NCBI RefSeq assembly: GCF_041902845.1
Contig: NZ_CP159486.1
Location: forward strand, 2,046,001 to 2,110,000
Reading direction: 5' to 3'
Length of the DNA: 64,000 nucleotides
Source: Limibacterium fermenti
Lineage (GTDB): Bacteria; Bacteroidota; Bacteroidia; Bacteroidales; Dysgonomonadaceae
The translations under genes and the position numbers were made by a program. Below, piece by piece: positions 1 to 8,551 of the stretch. Under the pieces are notes generated by a model. It was not told where the DNA came from. It saw only the letters and a list, made by a program, of their open reading frames with translations, and did not search any database. Every line of letters begins with the position of its first letter. Position 1 is the first letter of the stretch.

Positions 1-607
1 TATCGGATACCTCCCGGTTCTCCTTTTTCAAATCGACTTTGAACACAAACCGAATCAGCAACAACGACAAAATAATCCCTGTAACTCCCAAGGGATATGC
101 CACTGCATATCCTAAGGCGATAGGCTCTTCCGCCCTCCCCGACGAAGCTAACTGACTCAGAGCTTCCTGAGCGGCTCCGAGTCCGGGCGTATTGGTAACC
201 GCCCCGGATAATATCCCGACCATCATCGGCATCGATATCCGCCCGTCGAGCAGATAATATAAGGCAATCGTGACGCCTACTCCGAGAAAAACCACCGTAA
301 CGGCCAAGGCATTCAATTTCATTCCTCCTTTCTTTAAGGAAGAGAAGAAACCGGGGCCGACTTGCAAGCCGATGGAAAAAACAAACAGAATGAGTCCGAA
401 TTCCCGGACAAAATGTAGAATATCATGATGGATGGTAAATCCGAGATGCCCGATAAACAGTCCGACAAACAAGACAAAGGTCACGCCCAGGGAAATACCG
501 AAAATTTTAATTTTCCCCAGCGCCACCCCTGCACTGATAATAAACGCATACAAAAGAATGCTATGCGCAACGCCATCCTCAAAAAGAAGCGAATAAAGCC
601 ATTCCAT
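1..607 (-). CDS. AspT/YidE-family transporter, partial
   Basis: The reverse strand encodes an N-terminal 202 residues that run off the window, so the C-terminus is missing. The start is ATG at 605-607. The visible part is very hydrophobic, with several membrane helices, and contains the motifs GAVTNTPGLGAAQEAL and GYAVAYPLGV. These are characteristic of the aspartate:alanine exchanger superfamily (AspT, YidE, YbjL duplication domain). Family members are inner-membrane transporters with two half-repeats, usually separated by TrkA-C domains, and the second half would lie outside this window. The gene is the first complete reading frame downstream of a cobalamin riboswitch on the same strand, which suggests B12-dependent control. 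The substrate cannot be inferred from sequence; an amino acid or dicarboxylate is the family precedent. I am confident of the family but not of the substrate. Confidence 0.85.
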   Translation of the reverse strand, partial: MEWLYSLLFEDGVAHSILLYAFIISAGVALGKIKIFGISLGVTFVLFVGLFIGHLGFTIHHDILHFVREFGLILFVFSIGLQVGPGFFSSLKKGGMKLNALAVTVVFLGVGVTIALYYLLDGRISMPMMVGILSGAVTNTPGLGAAQEALSQLASSGRAEEPIALGYAVAYPLGVTGIILSLLLIRFVFKVDLKKENREVSD

Positions 608-884
608 CCTTATCCCTTACTTTTATGACCGGTAAACAAACAGCCGGAACTTTCGTACACATTTATCCTTTCACAACGGCTATCTTTTCGCGGATAGCCC
701 AGTATTGATATTTGCATTACTTTTAACTTTTTAAAATAAATAGCTAAGAACTCTTTTCGGAACTCTGTAATGCAAGCGCTGATAAAATAATGTGAGGTAA
801 TAAAAGGACATACTTTCCCTTCACACGAAGAAGAATAGTATACACCTGACAACCTGCTTTTAACGCGAAGCATTGTCCATCCGG

Positions 885-1062
885 ATGAAGGCAGGTTTCC
901 TGACTTGCACGATTTCTGCTATCCTTCCCATCCCGAACGTCGGAACAGTGGATTTTAACGGGGCAGAAATATTCGGCGTGCTTACAGTTGCGCGACAGCT
1001 CACGATTTGCACGTGATTCCCTATTATCCCTTTTCTAAAAGGGCACCTTATCGGTTGAAGAA
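885..1062 (-). ncRNA. Cobalamin (B12) riboswitch upstream of the AspT-type transporter
   Basis: On the minus strand the 3' part reads GTCAGGAAACCTGCC, the classic terminal motif of AdoCbl riboswitches. The centre has a GTGCAAATCGTGAGC segment followed by GCGCAACTGTAAGC, and TCCACTG matches the B12 box region. A Bacteroidota -7 element lies just upstream at 1086-1094. The next frame on that strand is the transporter starting at 607, about 280 nt downstream. A small hairpin at 678-699 (GGCTATC/GATAGCC) lies in between and could belong to the expression platform. Confidence 0.9.
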
Positions 1063-1085
1063 ATTATAAAAAGAACTTTTGACTC

Positions 1086-1094
1086 GCAAAGATA
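1086..1094 (-). promoter_or_regulatory. Bacteroidota -7 promoter element for the riboswitch transcript
   Basis: The minus strand reads TATCTTTGC, a perfect TAnnTTTGC element about 25 nt before the riboswitch. It separates that transcript from the MetE-like gene, which stops at 1136. No convincing -33 TTTG was located. Confidence 0.65.
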
Positions 1095-1135
1095 ACTAAA
1101 AAAACATCCATATCCTCGAAATATCTTTGCTATTT

Positions 1136-2275
1136 TTATGAACACCCCTCCTTCCGGTCACTCCAGACTTCCGCAGCAATATCGGAAATAAGCCGGACCT
1201 TGTCCCATTGTTGCTGTTCGGTTAGTTTGTTTCCTTCTTCGGTAGAGGCGAATCCGCATTGAGGACTCAAGTAAAGCCTATCCAACGGAACAAATTGCGA
1301 CGCTTCCCTTATTCGAGCCTTAATCTGCTCTTTTGCTTCGAGTTCGGGATGCTTGCTGGTTATCAACCCGAGAACCACTTTCTTATTACCCGATACAAAC
1401 CGCAAAGGTTCAAAACCGCCCGAACGTTCATCATCGAATTCAAGGAAGAACGAATCCACGTTTTCTTTTCCGAACAACACTTCCGCCACCGGTTCGTATC
1501 CGCCCGATGAAGCCCATGTGGAATGATAGTTGCCGCGGCAAACATGGGTCGATAGCTTCAGGTCGGCCGGCAGATCTTTTAAAGCATCGTTATTCAGCTT
1601 CAGATAGGTTTCCTTTAAATCTTCCACATTATAATTTGCACCCGCCATTGTCGCCCAGAAGTTTTTATCGCACAACATGCCCCACGTACAATCATCCAAT
1701 TTCAAATCGCGGCATCCCAGTTCATAAAAGGCAAGAATCGCTTCGTGATACGCATGTGAAATGTCTGCAAATAATACCTTCCTGTCCGGATAAATCTCAT
1801 TTACCTTCTCTTCGTTTACCCCTCGGACTAATTCGGCATACAACTGCGCGGGAGCCGGTATGCTCTGACGCGCCTCAATGCCTTCTCCTGCATTTTCTTT
1901 CAAAAAACGAAAATGCGCCAAAAAAGGATGCTCGGCCGTAAAACGAATTTTGCCGCTCAAGCGCGCCGAATCATCGCGGGTCTCTTCGCCATGAAACAGA
2001 TATCCCTGCCCCATATTGACGTGCTCAACGCCTTCGAAGCCCCAGAAGAAATCCAGATGCCAATAACTTCTGCGAAACTCACCATCACTGACAACGGTGA
2101 GTCCCGCTTCCTTTTGTTTGTCAATCAGCTTCAGAATTTCCTCATCCTCCACTGCGGAAAGTTCCTGACGGCTGATTGTTCCCTGTGCAAATTGTTCCCT
2201 CGCTTCTTTTAAGCGTTCGGGACGTAAAAAACTGCCGACCGTATCGGCTCTGCTTGTTGTTTGATGATTACACAT
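1136..2275 (-). CDS. Cobalamin-independent methionine synthase-like methyltransferase (MetE C-terminal domain protein)
   Basis: This 379-residue protein corresponds to the catalytic (C-terminal) barrel of MetE only, as in the Bacillus YxjG/YxjH group (COG0620). It carries TVGSFLRP near the N-terminus and DGEFRR at about residues 64-69. The zinc ligands are recognisable as His244 and Cys246 (STHVCRGNYHS), Glu279 (FFLEFD) and Cys340 (SPQCGF). The family transfers a methyl group to a thiol such as homocysteine without B12. The methyl donor of the short form is often uncertain because the N-terminal MetE domain is absent. It is transcribed divergently from an Lrp/AsnC regulator, with a -7 element at 2376-2384. 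A B12 riboswitch lies downstream but belongs to the next transcription unit. Confidence 0.88.
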   Translation of the reverse strand: MCNHQTTSRADTVGSFLRPERLKEAREQFAQGTISRQELSAVEDEEILKLIDKQKEAGLTVVSDGEFRRSYWHLDFFWGFEGVEHVNMGQGYLFHGEETRDDSARLSGKIRFTAEHPFLAHFRFLKENAGEGIEARQSIPAPAQLYAELVRGVNEEKVNEIYPDRKVLFADISHAYHEAILAFYELGCRDLKLDDCTWGMLCDKNFWATMAGANYNVEDLKETYLKLNNDALKDLPADLKLSTHVCRGNYHSTWASSGGYEPVAEVLFGKENVDSFFLEFDDERSGGFEPLRFVSGNKKVVLGLITSKHPELEAKEQIKARIREASQFVPLDRLYLSPQCGFASTEEGNKLTEQQQWDKVRLISDIAAEVWSDRKEGCS

Positions 2276-2375
2276 AATTGTTTAAGATGTATGATATATA
2301 ATGTATGACGTCACCGGTCTTTAGTCTCCAGTCTGCGGTCATTAGACGTTAGACCTTTGATGTCCGACTTCATTT

Positions 2376-2384
2376 GCAAAGATA
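2376..2384 (-). promoter_or_regulatory. -7 element for the MetE-like gene
   Basis: The minus strand reads TATCTTTGC about 100 nt upstream of the start at 2275. The leader between them contains degenerate 7-bp repeats (2311-2358). Confidence 0.55.
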
Positions 2385-2435
2385 GCCATTTTCACTATTC
2401 AATCTATCAAATGCGATAAATACGGAAAATATATC

Positions 2436-2444
2436 TATATTTGC
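2436..2444 (+). promoter_or_regulatory. -7 element for the Lrp/AsnC gene
   Basis: The plus strand reads TATATTTGC, 67 nt before the start codon at 2511. It faces away from the 2376-2384 element, so the two divergent genes share an intergenic control region. Confidence 0.6.
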
Positions 2445-2510
2445 ATCATTTCATCGATTTTCATTCTGAAAAGAGCTGATTTTACTGATTAAAACAGAAT
2501 AATTATTTAT

Positions 2511-2972
2511 ATGGCAGCAATAGACGAAACAGACATTAAGTTATTAACGATCCTGCAAGAAAGCTCCAACCTGACGACAAAAGAAATCGCCTCCCAAGTC
2601 AACCTGTCGCCGACGCCCGTTTTCGAGCGGATAAAGAAACTGGAAAAGGAAGGATATATCAAAAAATACATCGCCGTGCTCGATGAAGAGAAACTAAACA
2701 ACGGTTTTGCCGTTTTCTGCAATATCCGCCTTAAACAGCATAGCAAAGAATACGGAAAAGAATTTATCTCGGCCGTCATGTCCATCAAGGAAATCACCGA
2801 ATGCTACAACACCTCGGGCGAATATGATTTTATGGTCAAGATTCACGTCAAAGACATGAAGCATTATCAGGATTTCGTGTTGAACACCTTAGGCGGGATA
2901 GACTGCATCGGCCACCTCAACAGCACGTTCGTATTGGGAACCATCAAACAACAGTATGCCATACCGATTTGA
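2511..2972 (+). CDS. Lrp/AsnC-family transcriptional regulator
   Basis: The 153 residues match the usual Lrp/AsnC length. Residues 1-60 form the helix-turn-helix (AIDETDIKLLTILQESSNLT, followed by EIASQVNLSPTPVFERIKKL). The rest is the RAM/AsnC ligand-binding domain, with TSGEYDFMVKIHVKDMKHYQ and a C-terminal conserved segment. Family members bind amino acids and form octamers that bend DNA near their own promoters. The divergent arrangement with the MetE-like methyltransferase suggests that this regulator senses methionine or a related amino acid and controls that gene, which is inference from position only. Confidence 0.9.
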   Translation: MAAIDETDIKLLTILQESSNLTTKEIASQVNLSPTPVFERIKKLEKEGYIKKYIAVLDEEKLNNGFAVFCNIRLKQHSKEYGKEFISAVMSIKEITECYNTSGEYDFMVKIHVKDMKHYQDFVLNTLGGIDCIGHLNSTFVLGTIKQQYAIPI

Positions 2973-3065
2973 CCGGTATCGTTTTCCGCCGTTAGACGCA
3001 TAAAGGCTCCTTTTCTTTACGGAACATTCGCTCCGCTTCGTATCCTTTTCAACAGAAATAATAAT

Positions 3066-3073
3066 TACCTTTG
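3066..3073 (+). promoter_or_regulatory. -7 element for the AAA-ATPase gene
   Basis: TACCTTTG lies 26 nt before the start codon at 3099 and matches TAnnTTTG. Confidence 0.6.
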
Positions 3074-3098
3074 TAAACAACAAATAAACAAGATCAGC

Positions 3099-4799
3099 AT
3101 GGACACATCCAGACGTTTACCTTACGGCATCAGCAATTTCGCCCGCTTAATAGAAGACAACTATTATTATGTGGACAAGACGTCCTATATCGAATCATTG
3201 GAGCGGGAAGCCAATCCCTATCAATTCTTTATCCGCCCGCGTAAATTCGGGAAGAGCCTGTTCTTATCGATGTTGTCGTGGTATTATGACATCAACAGCG
3301 CAAACCGTTTCGAAGAGCTTTTCGGTCGGTTTTACATCGGCAGCCATCCCACGCCGGAGCGCAACAGCTACCTGGTCATGGCATTTAACTTCTCGGGGGT
3401 CGATACGCACGATGAAGAGACCTTCCGAAAGTCCTTCGCCAATGTCGTGCAGCAATCGGCTATCGGCTTTTTGTCTAAATACCGCATTATCTTCGCAAAC
3501 GCCGATGAATTGATCCGGAATATAAATGAAACGCAGCCGGGCATAGCTGTGCTACGCATAGCCTATGATGCGGCGAATGATGTGGGCCGGAAAATCTTCG
3601 TCATCATCGACGAGTACGACCATTTCGCCAATGACCTGATCGCAATGGGGGTGGATGCCATCTATAAGAAGCAGGTGCGTGCCAACGGTATCGTACGCGA
3701 TTTTTATGAAACGTTGAAGATCGGTACTTCCGATGCGGTGGGTCGCATTTTCATCACCGGCATCTCGCCCGTAATGATCGACGACCTAACCAGCGGCTTT
3801 AACATCGCCTCGAACCTGACGGTGGAGGAGCGCTATAACGAGATGCTTGGTTTTACCCAAGCAGAAGTCGAAGGCATTATAAAAGAAACAGGCCTGAACA
3901 GAAAACTGGCAAAGGTGGATATCCAAAACTATTATGACGGATATAAGTTCCATAAGGATGCGCCCCGCAGGGTCTACAATCCGACCATGCTGCTATATTA
4001 CTTCAACCAGTTACGCATGACCGGCAAAGAGCCGGAAAACATCATCGACGACAATCTGAAAACCGATTACGGGCGGCTTCAACGCCTCACAATGAACAGG
4101 GAAAACCGCGAAACGCTGCTGCAAATCATCCGCGACGACGGCATCTATTCGGAAATCAAAACCAAGTTCTCTATCGATAACCTCGCCGATACCGGACACT
4201 TTGTTTCGCTGCTGTTCTACATGGGACTGCTGACGATAGACAAGGCCGATCGCGGATTGCTATGGCTTAAAATCCCCAACTATTCCATCCGCACGATATA
4301 CTGGGAATACCTTATGCAGATGATTGCGGACACGAACAGGGAGGTGCAACTGAACTTGTCGGAATGGCAGTTAGGGGTCAGGGATTTAGCGTATGACGGC
4401 AATGGGGTTCCGCTGCTCGACTATGTGAGCAAGAATATTTTCAGCAAGCTTTCCAACCGCGACCTGATGCGTTTCGACGAAAAATATATCAAGGTAATGC
4501 TGCTCTCGGTATTGTTTCAGTCGAAGATTTATCTTCCTTTCAGCGAACGGGAGGTGGAGGGCGGCTACATCGATATCTTCCTCGAACGCAGCTCACACCT
4601 GCCCGACATTCCCTACGAATGGATCATCGAGTTGAAGTATGTGAAGGAAAGCGATACGGACCGCCTGCCCGAAATAAGGAAAGCCTCGGCGGCGCAATTG
4701 GAGCGCTACGCCGCTTCGCCGCAGTTGGCCGGCAAGCCAGGTCTGCGAAAAGCCGTGTGGCTGTTCATCGGCAAGACGAAGTATGAAATCATCGAGTGA
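3099..4799 (+). CDS. Predicted AAA-ATPase with C-terminal PD-(D/E)XK nuclease-like domain
   Basis: This 566-residue protein belongs to a family very common in Bacteroidales (AAA-ATPase-like plus DUF1703/PD-(D/E)XK). The opening YGISNFARLIEDNYYYVDKT is typical. Walker A is RPRKFGKSLFLS (GKS at residues 51-53) and Walker B is IFVIIDEYD (Asp171-Glu172). Near the C-terminus IIELKYVK supplies the E-x-K of a PD-(D/E)XK fold (Glu511, Lys513). The role is unknown; proposals include mobile-element or defence functions. The protein appears intact. It has its own promoter and ends 12 bp from the convergent nrdF stop. Confidence 0.85.
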   Translation: MDTSRRLPYGISNFARLIEDNYYYVDKTSYIESLEREANPYQFFIRPRKFGKSLFLSMLSWYYDINSANRFEELFGRFYIGSHPTPERNSYLVMAFNFSGVDTHDEETFRKSFANVVQQSAIGFLSKYRIIFANADELIRNINETQPGIAVLRIAYDAANDVGRKIFVIIDEYDHFANDLIAMGVDAIYKKQVRANGIVRDFYETLKIGTSDAVGRIFITGISPVMIDDLTSGFNIASNLTVEERYNEMLGFTQAEVEGIIKETGLNRKLAKVDIQNYYDGYKFHKDAPRRVYNPTMLLYYFNQLRMTGKEPENIIDDNLKTDYGRLQRLTMNRENRETLLQIIRDDGIYSEIKTKFSIDNLADTGHFVSLLFYMGLLTIDKADRGLLWLKIPNYSIRTIYWEYLMQMIADTNREVQLNLSEWQLGVRDLAYDGNGVPLLDYVSKNIFSKLSNRDLMRFDEKYIKVMLLSVLFQSKIYLPFSEREVEGGYIDIFLERSSHLPDIPYEWIIELKYVKESDTDRLPEIRKASAAQLERYAASPQLAGKPGLRKAVWLFIGKTKYEIIE

Positions 4800-4811
4800 A
4801 ACGGGGAGTTT

Positions 4812-5807
4812 CTAAATATCCAGTTGCAGCTCTTTCTCCAGATTGAAATCATCATGATGCAGATGAACGACCTCTAACGTCTTTTCATAGTTCGTCGATT
4901 TCTTCGAGAAGAAATCATGCTGCGTTGTTTCCACATTCAACCCATTTAATACGATCGGATTGACTTCCCCCACTTCATAACGGGGTTCGAAACCCAGATT
5001 CATCAACGCCTTGTTGCCATTATAACGAATATATTCCTTTACTTCAGCTCCCAGTCCTATATCACTGTAAACATGATCGGTATATTTCAATTCGTTTTCA
5101 TAAAGCACATCCATCAACGCATACAGACCGGTTTGGAGCGATTCTTTTTTCTTGTCGCTGAACGTATCGAATATCTCCTGCGCCAATAAGCCGACGAACA
5201 CGCCGTGAATCGACTCATCGGCAATAATCTTTTTGATGATGTCGCAACTGGCAACCATCTGCCCTTGCCCCGCCAACCATAAAGGAAGGAAAAATCCGCT
5301 GTAAAACAAGAATGTTTCCAGAAAAACGGAAGCGGCCAATGCCACGTATATATCTTCTTTGGAAACGTTCTCCTTGTCGAGTTTCCGGTAACGGGCATCG
5401 ATGGTTTTGGCCTTGAACTGGAGTTGCTCGTTACTCGCCGCCCACTCGAAGACCGCATCGATCTCGGCGCTCGTGGTCACCGTAGTGAAAATGGTCGAAT
5501 ACGATTTGGCATGAATCGCCTCCATCATACACATGTAGGAAAGCACCGACCGGTTTTGCAACCCGTCGATGTGGTCGATGAGCTTGGGCATGCCCGTATG
5601 GCTCTGCAAAGTATCGAGCAGCGTCAGTCCGCCCAATGCTTTTTTGTAGGCTTCCCGCATTTCGGGCGAGAGCGACTTCCACGAATCGATATCCTTCGAG
5701 GGAATATACTCGGTATCGATCCAGAATTGCTTTAAGTTTTGTTCCCAGAACATTTCCACATAATCGTTCTCGGGAGTATTCCAGTTTACGGCTTTAAATT
5801 GTTTCAT
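4812..5807 (-). CDS. nrdF: Class Ib ribonucleotide reductase, small (radical) subunit NrdF
   Basis: The 331 residues have the R2 ferritin-like fold. The metal-ligand and radical signature is MEAIHAKSYS, with Glu96, His99 and the candidate radical Tyr103. Asp65 (LLDT) is the first ligand, and further ligands lie in the ADESIH segment. The subunit holds the dimetal-tyrosyl cofactor that starts catalysis in NrdE. I assign class Ib rather than Ia because NrdI and a NrdH-like redoxin are encoded upstream in the same operon and the large subunit has no ATP cone. In this class the cofactor is normally dimanganese, loaded with the help of NrdI. It is the last gene of the operon and lies 191 bp after nrdE, across a repeat-rich spacer. 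Confidence 0.92.
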   Translation of the reverse strand: MKQFKAVNWNTPENDYVEMFWEQNLKQFWIDTEYIPSKDIDSWKSLSPEMREAYKKALGGLTLLDTLQSHTGMPKLIDHIDGLQNRSVLSYMCMMEAIHAKSYSTIFTTVTTSAEIDAVFEWAASNEQLQFKAKTIDARYRKLDKENVSKEDIYVALAASVFLETFLFYSGFFLPLWLAGQGQMVASCDIIKKIIADESIHGVFVGLLAQEIFDTFSDKKKESLQTGLYALMDVLYENELKYTDHVYSDIGLGAEVKEYIRYNGNKALMNLGFEPRYEVGEVNPIVLNGLNVETTQHDFFSKKSTNYEKTLEVVHLHHDDFNLEKELQLDI

Positions 5808-5825
5808 AATGCTTTATTATTGTCA

Positions 5826-5878
5826 ACGGTCTCCGGTCTCCGGTCTTCAGTCTTCAGTCTCCGGTTGCCAGTCGCCGG
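5826..5878. repeat. 7-bp tandem repeat tract (TCCGGTC/TTCAGTC)
   Basis: About seven degenerate heptamers of the type TCCGGTC, TTCAGTC and GCCAGTC stand head to tail just upstream of the nrdF start. They belong to a dispersed heptamer family seen elsewhere in the window. Confidence 0.8.
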
Positions 5879-5892
5879 ACGGAACTCCGTCC

Positions 5893-5998
5893 ATTCGTCA
5901 TTCGTAATTTGTAATTTGTAATTTGTAATTTGTAATTTGTAATTCGTCATTCGTAATTCGTAATTTGTAATTCGTAATTTGTAATTTGTAATTGATAA
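5893..5998. repeat. 7-bp tandem repeat tract (GTAATTT)
   Basis: About 15 near-identical heptamers (GTAATTT, GTAATTC, GTCATTC) fill the nrdE-nrdF spacer and end exactly against the nrdE stop codon at 5999-6001. Confidence 0.9.
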
Positions 5999-8089
5999 TT
6001 AAACGGAGCAGGAAACGCAGTCTTCCACCGTCGTCTTCCGTGTGCGGGTGTAGTACAACGATTTCAGTCCGATCTTATGAGCATAAATATAATATCGAGC
6101 CAAATCGCGAGTCGTATCGCTGCTCTTCGTGTGAAGGATGGTCGATATGCCTTGGTCGACATGCCGTTGAATGACGGAGATCAACCGCATCACCTTCATC
6201 TGATCCATATCGTAAGCCGATTTGTAGAAGAAATAATTGTCGTTGGTGAGGTAAGGCATGGGGTAAAACGACGTGCTGTCGCCATATTCGCGCACCTCTA
6301 TGGTATCCACCACAGGCATCACCGAAGCCGTCGAACTCATAATGTACGAAGTCGATTGATTGGGCGCTATCGCCAACCGGTAAGCATGATACAGGCCGTG
6401 CTGCATAACCAGCTCTTTCAGGCGCGCCCAGTCGTCGACGGAAGGAACATAAATACCTTCGAAAAGCGCTTTCACTTGTTCGGTTTTCGGATGATAATTC
6501 CGTTCGAGATATTTGTCGAAGTACGTCCCTTTGGCATATTCCGACTTATCAAAGTCCTTAAACGTCACTCCCCTATCCCGGGCTATTTCCATCGAACGCT
6601 CCAGCGAATAGAAGTTCATCATCATAAAAAACACGTTGCAGAAGTCGAGCGCTTCGGTACTTTCGTACGAGATAAAGTTCTTCGCGAAAAAGCCGTGCAG
6701 GTTCATCGCCCCCAGCCCCACGCTGTGCAACTCTTCATTGGCTTTCTTGATAGACGGCACAATGTCGATATTCGAAATATCCGTCACGGTCGTCAACGAA
6801 CTGACGGCTGTCTTCACCGCTTCGGCGATGCGTTTATTGTCCATGACCGTCACAATATTCAGCGACCCGAGGTTGCAGGAAATGCCGCGGCGGATGACAT
6901 CCTCTTCGTAATAATCGTTAATCTCCGATACTTCCGACAACTGCATGATTTCGGTGCAAAGATTCGAGAATTTCACTTCGCCGATATCCTTCAACGCATG
7001 TTCGCGGTTGGCATTGTCCTTGAAGAAAAGATACGGATAGCCGCTTTCTTTCTGCGTCTGGGCTATTTTCACCAGCAACAGGCGGGCATTGAGCTTTTTC
7101 TTGCGCACGGCGGGATTATCGATCAATTCGGTATACATCTTATTCATATCCATATCGTCGAGATAGCAGCCGTATGCCTGATAGACGGTATGGGGATAGA
7201 AGACGTAAAACGGTTCGTCTTTTTCGGCAAGCTCCATGAACTTGTCGGGAATCACCACGCCGATTGACAACGATTTGATGCGTACTTTCTCATCCACATT
7301 GATCTTCTTGCAATCGAGAAACTCCTCGATATCGGAATGGAAGACGTTCAGATAAACCGCTCCGGCGCCGGGACGTTGCCCGAGCTGATTGGCATACGAA
7401 AACACATCTTCCAGCAACTTCATCACGGGCAAAACCCCGCTCGCACGGCCTTCGACACCCTTTATGGCTTCCGAACGGCCGCGAAGCTTGGAAATATTCA
7501 ACGATACGCCCCCTCCTATCGACGATAGTTTCATCGATGAATGGATGGCATAGCCGATGCCGTTGAGGCTGTCGCCTATCTCATCCAAAAAACACGACAC
7601 CAGCTCGCCGGAACGTTTCTTTCCGGCATTGAGGAAGGTCGGCGTCGCCGGCTGATATTCCTGGTTGATAAACAATTCGGCATACTCCAATGCCCGATCG
7701 ATATCACCGTGCCCCAGGTAGAGTGCGGTACACGCCAGCCGGTCTTCATAGCGCTCGAGGAACTTCTCGCCGCTGTCGTCGCGCAAGGCGTAATTCTGGA
7801 AGAACTTAAACGCGCTGATATACGACGGGAAGCGGAACTTCTTGGCGTACATCAAATCATACACCCGCTTGATATCTTCGAAAGAATACACTTCGAGCAG
7901 GTTTTCATAATACTTGTTTTCGATGAGGTAATCGATTTTTTCCTTCAATGTATAGAAAAACACCGTGTTCTTATTGACATATTCCAGAAAATACGAACGG
8001 ACGGCTTCTTTATCTTTTTCAAATTGAAACTCGTCATCCTTCTTAACCATTACCTGGTTGTTGAGCAATATCCAGTTTTTGACTTTCAT
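5999..8089 (-). CDS. nrdE: Class Ib ribonucleoside-diphosphate reductase, large subunit NrdE
   Basis: The 696 residues reduce ribonucleotides to deoxyribonucleotides. There is no N-terminal ATP cone, as expected for NrdE. Motifs include PATPTFLNAGKKRSGELVSC (substrate site with the first redox cysteine), FSNLCTEI with Asn376, the thiyl radical Cys378 and Glu380, the segment APNQSTSYIMSSTASV, and the C-terminal shuttle pair in VEDCVSCSV. Electrons should come from the NrdH-like redoxin encoded at the head of the operon. The frame is intact. The stop codon directly abuts a heptamer repeat tract. Confidence 0.94.
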   Translation of the reverse strand: MKVKNWILLNNQVMVKKDDEFQFEKDKEAVRSYFLEYVNKNTVFFYTLKEKIDYLIENKYYENLLEVYSFEDIKRVYDLMYAKKFRFPSYISAFKFFQNYALRDDSGEKFLERYEDRLACTALYLGHGDIDRALEYAELFINQEYQPATPTFLNAGKKRSGELVSCFLDEIGDSLNGIGYAIHSSMKLSSIGGGVSLNISKLRGRSEAIKGVEGRASGVLPVMKLLEDVFSYANQLGQRPGAGAVYLNVFHSDIEEFLDCKKINVDEKVRIKSLSIGVVIPDKFMELAEKDEPFYVFYPHTVYQAYGCYLDDMDMNKMYTELIDNPAVRKKKLNARLLLVKIAQTQKESGYPYLFFKDNANREHALKDIGEVKFSNLCTEIMQLSEVSEINDYYEEDVIRRGISCNLGSLNIVTVMDNKRIAEAVKTAVSSLTTVTDISNIDIVPSIKKANEELHSVGLGAMNLHGFFAKNFISYESTEALDFCNVFFMMMNFYSLERSMEIARDRGVTFKDFDKSEYAKGTYFDKYLERNYHPKTEQVKALFEGIYVPSVDDWARLKELVMQHGLYHAYRLAIAPNQSTSYIMSSTASVMPVVDTIEVREYGDSTSFYPMPYLTNDNYFFYKSAYDMDQMKVMRLISVIQRHVDQGISTILHTKSSDTTRDLARYYIYAHKIGLKSLYYTRTRKTTVEDCVSCSV

Positions 8090-8100
8090 AATCTAATTCC

Positions 8101-8180
8101 CTAATCTGCTAATCCGCTAATCTGCTAATTTACTAATTTGCTAATTTACTAATTTGCTAATTTGCTAATTTACTAATCTG
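8101..8180. repeat. 8-bp tandem repeat tract (CTAATTTG), ten copies
   Basis: Ten uninterrupted octamers (CTAATCTG, CTAATCCG, CTAATTTA, CTAATTTG) run from 11 bp upstream of the nrdE start into the 3' end of nrdI. They encode the last residues and the stop codon of nrdI. Confidence 0.95.
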
Positions 8181-8551
8181 CCCCTGTTCCGATAGCTGAC
8201 CGCTTTCTCGATAAATATCTGTAAATCCTGCTCCAATCCGGACAGTTCGAACTTAAAGAGCAGGGGAATATCGTATTGCCGGGCAATTTTATCGGCGGCG
8301 AGGGCGAAATTCGGGCCCCAGTTCCTGTTTCCGCTCGACGAGACGGAAAGAACATACGGATGATTCTCTTGCAAAAAGCGTTCGGTCGATGCAGGGACAC
8401 ACCCTATTTTAGTAGTATAGGTAATTAAATGCCCTTTCTCCGAAACAACCGGTGCATCCGCCACTTTCACGCAATCCCATCCGGTCGAAGCCGATAATTT
8501 GCGCACGAACCGCTCCACATTACCCGTTTTACTGTCGTAGTAAATAATCAT
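8165..8551 (-). CDS. nrdI: NrdI flavodoxin-like activator of class Ib reductase
   Basis: The 128-residue flavodoxin-like protein starts MIIYYDSKTGNVERFVRKL, an FMN phosphate-loop region, and has the NrdI hallmark SSGNRNWGPNFALAADKIA followed by the KFELSGLEQD segment. NrdI supplies oxidant to assemble the Mn2-tyrosyl cofactor of NrdF. It overlaps the nrdH stop by 4 nt, so the two are probably translationally coupled. The last residues (LVN and stop) are encoded inside an 8-bp tandem repeat tract, so the C-terminus may vary between strains. Confidence 0.92.
   Translation of the reverse strand: MIIYYDSKTGNVERFVRKLSASTGWDCVKVADAPVVSEKGHLITYTTKIGCVPASTERFLQENHPYVLSVSSSGNRNWGPNFALAADKIARQYDIPLLFKFELSGLEQDLQIFIEKAVSYRNRGRLVN

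Noticed and set aside
610..873. 87-codon minus frame between the riboswitch and the transporter
   Set aside because: It has no recognisable motif and covers the putative expression platform; likely a chance frame.
885..1136. Riboswitch regulating the MetE-like gene
   Set aside because: That gene ends upstream of the aptamer on the same strand, so it cannot be the downstream target.
6077..7267. 396-codon frame antisense to nrdE
   Set aside because: It mirrors the codon structure of nrdE and is rich in His/Arg/Ile typical of antisense frames; no family.
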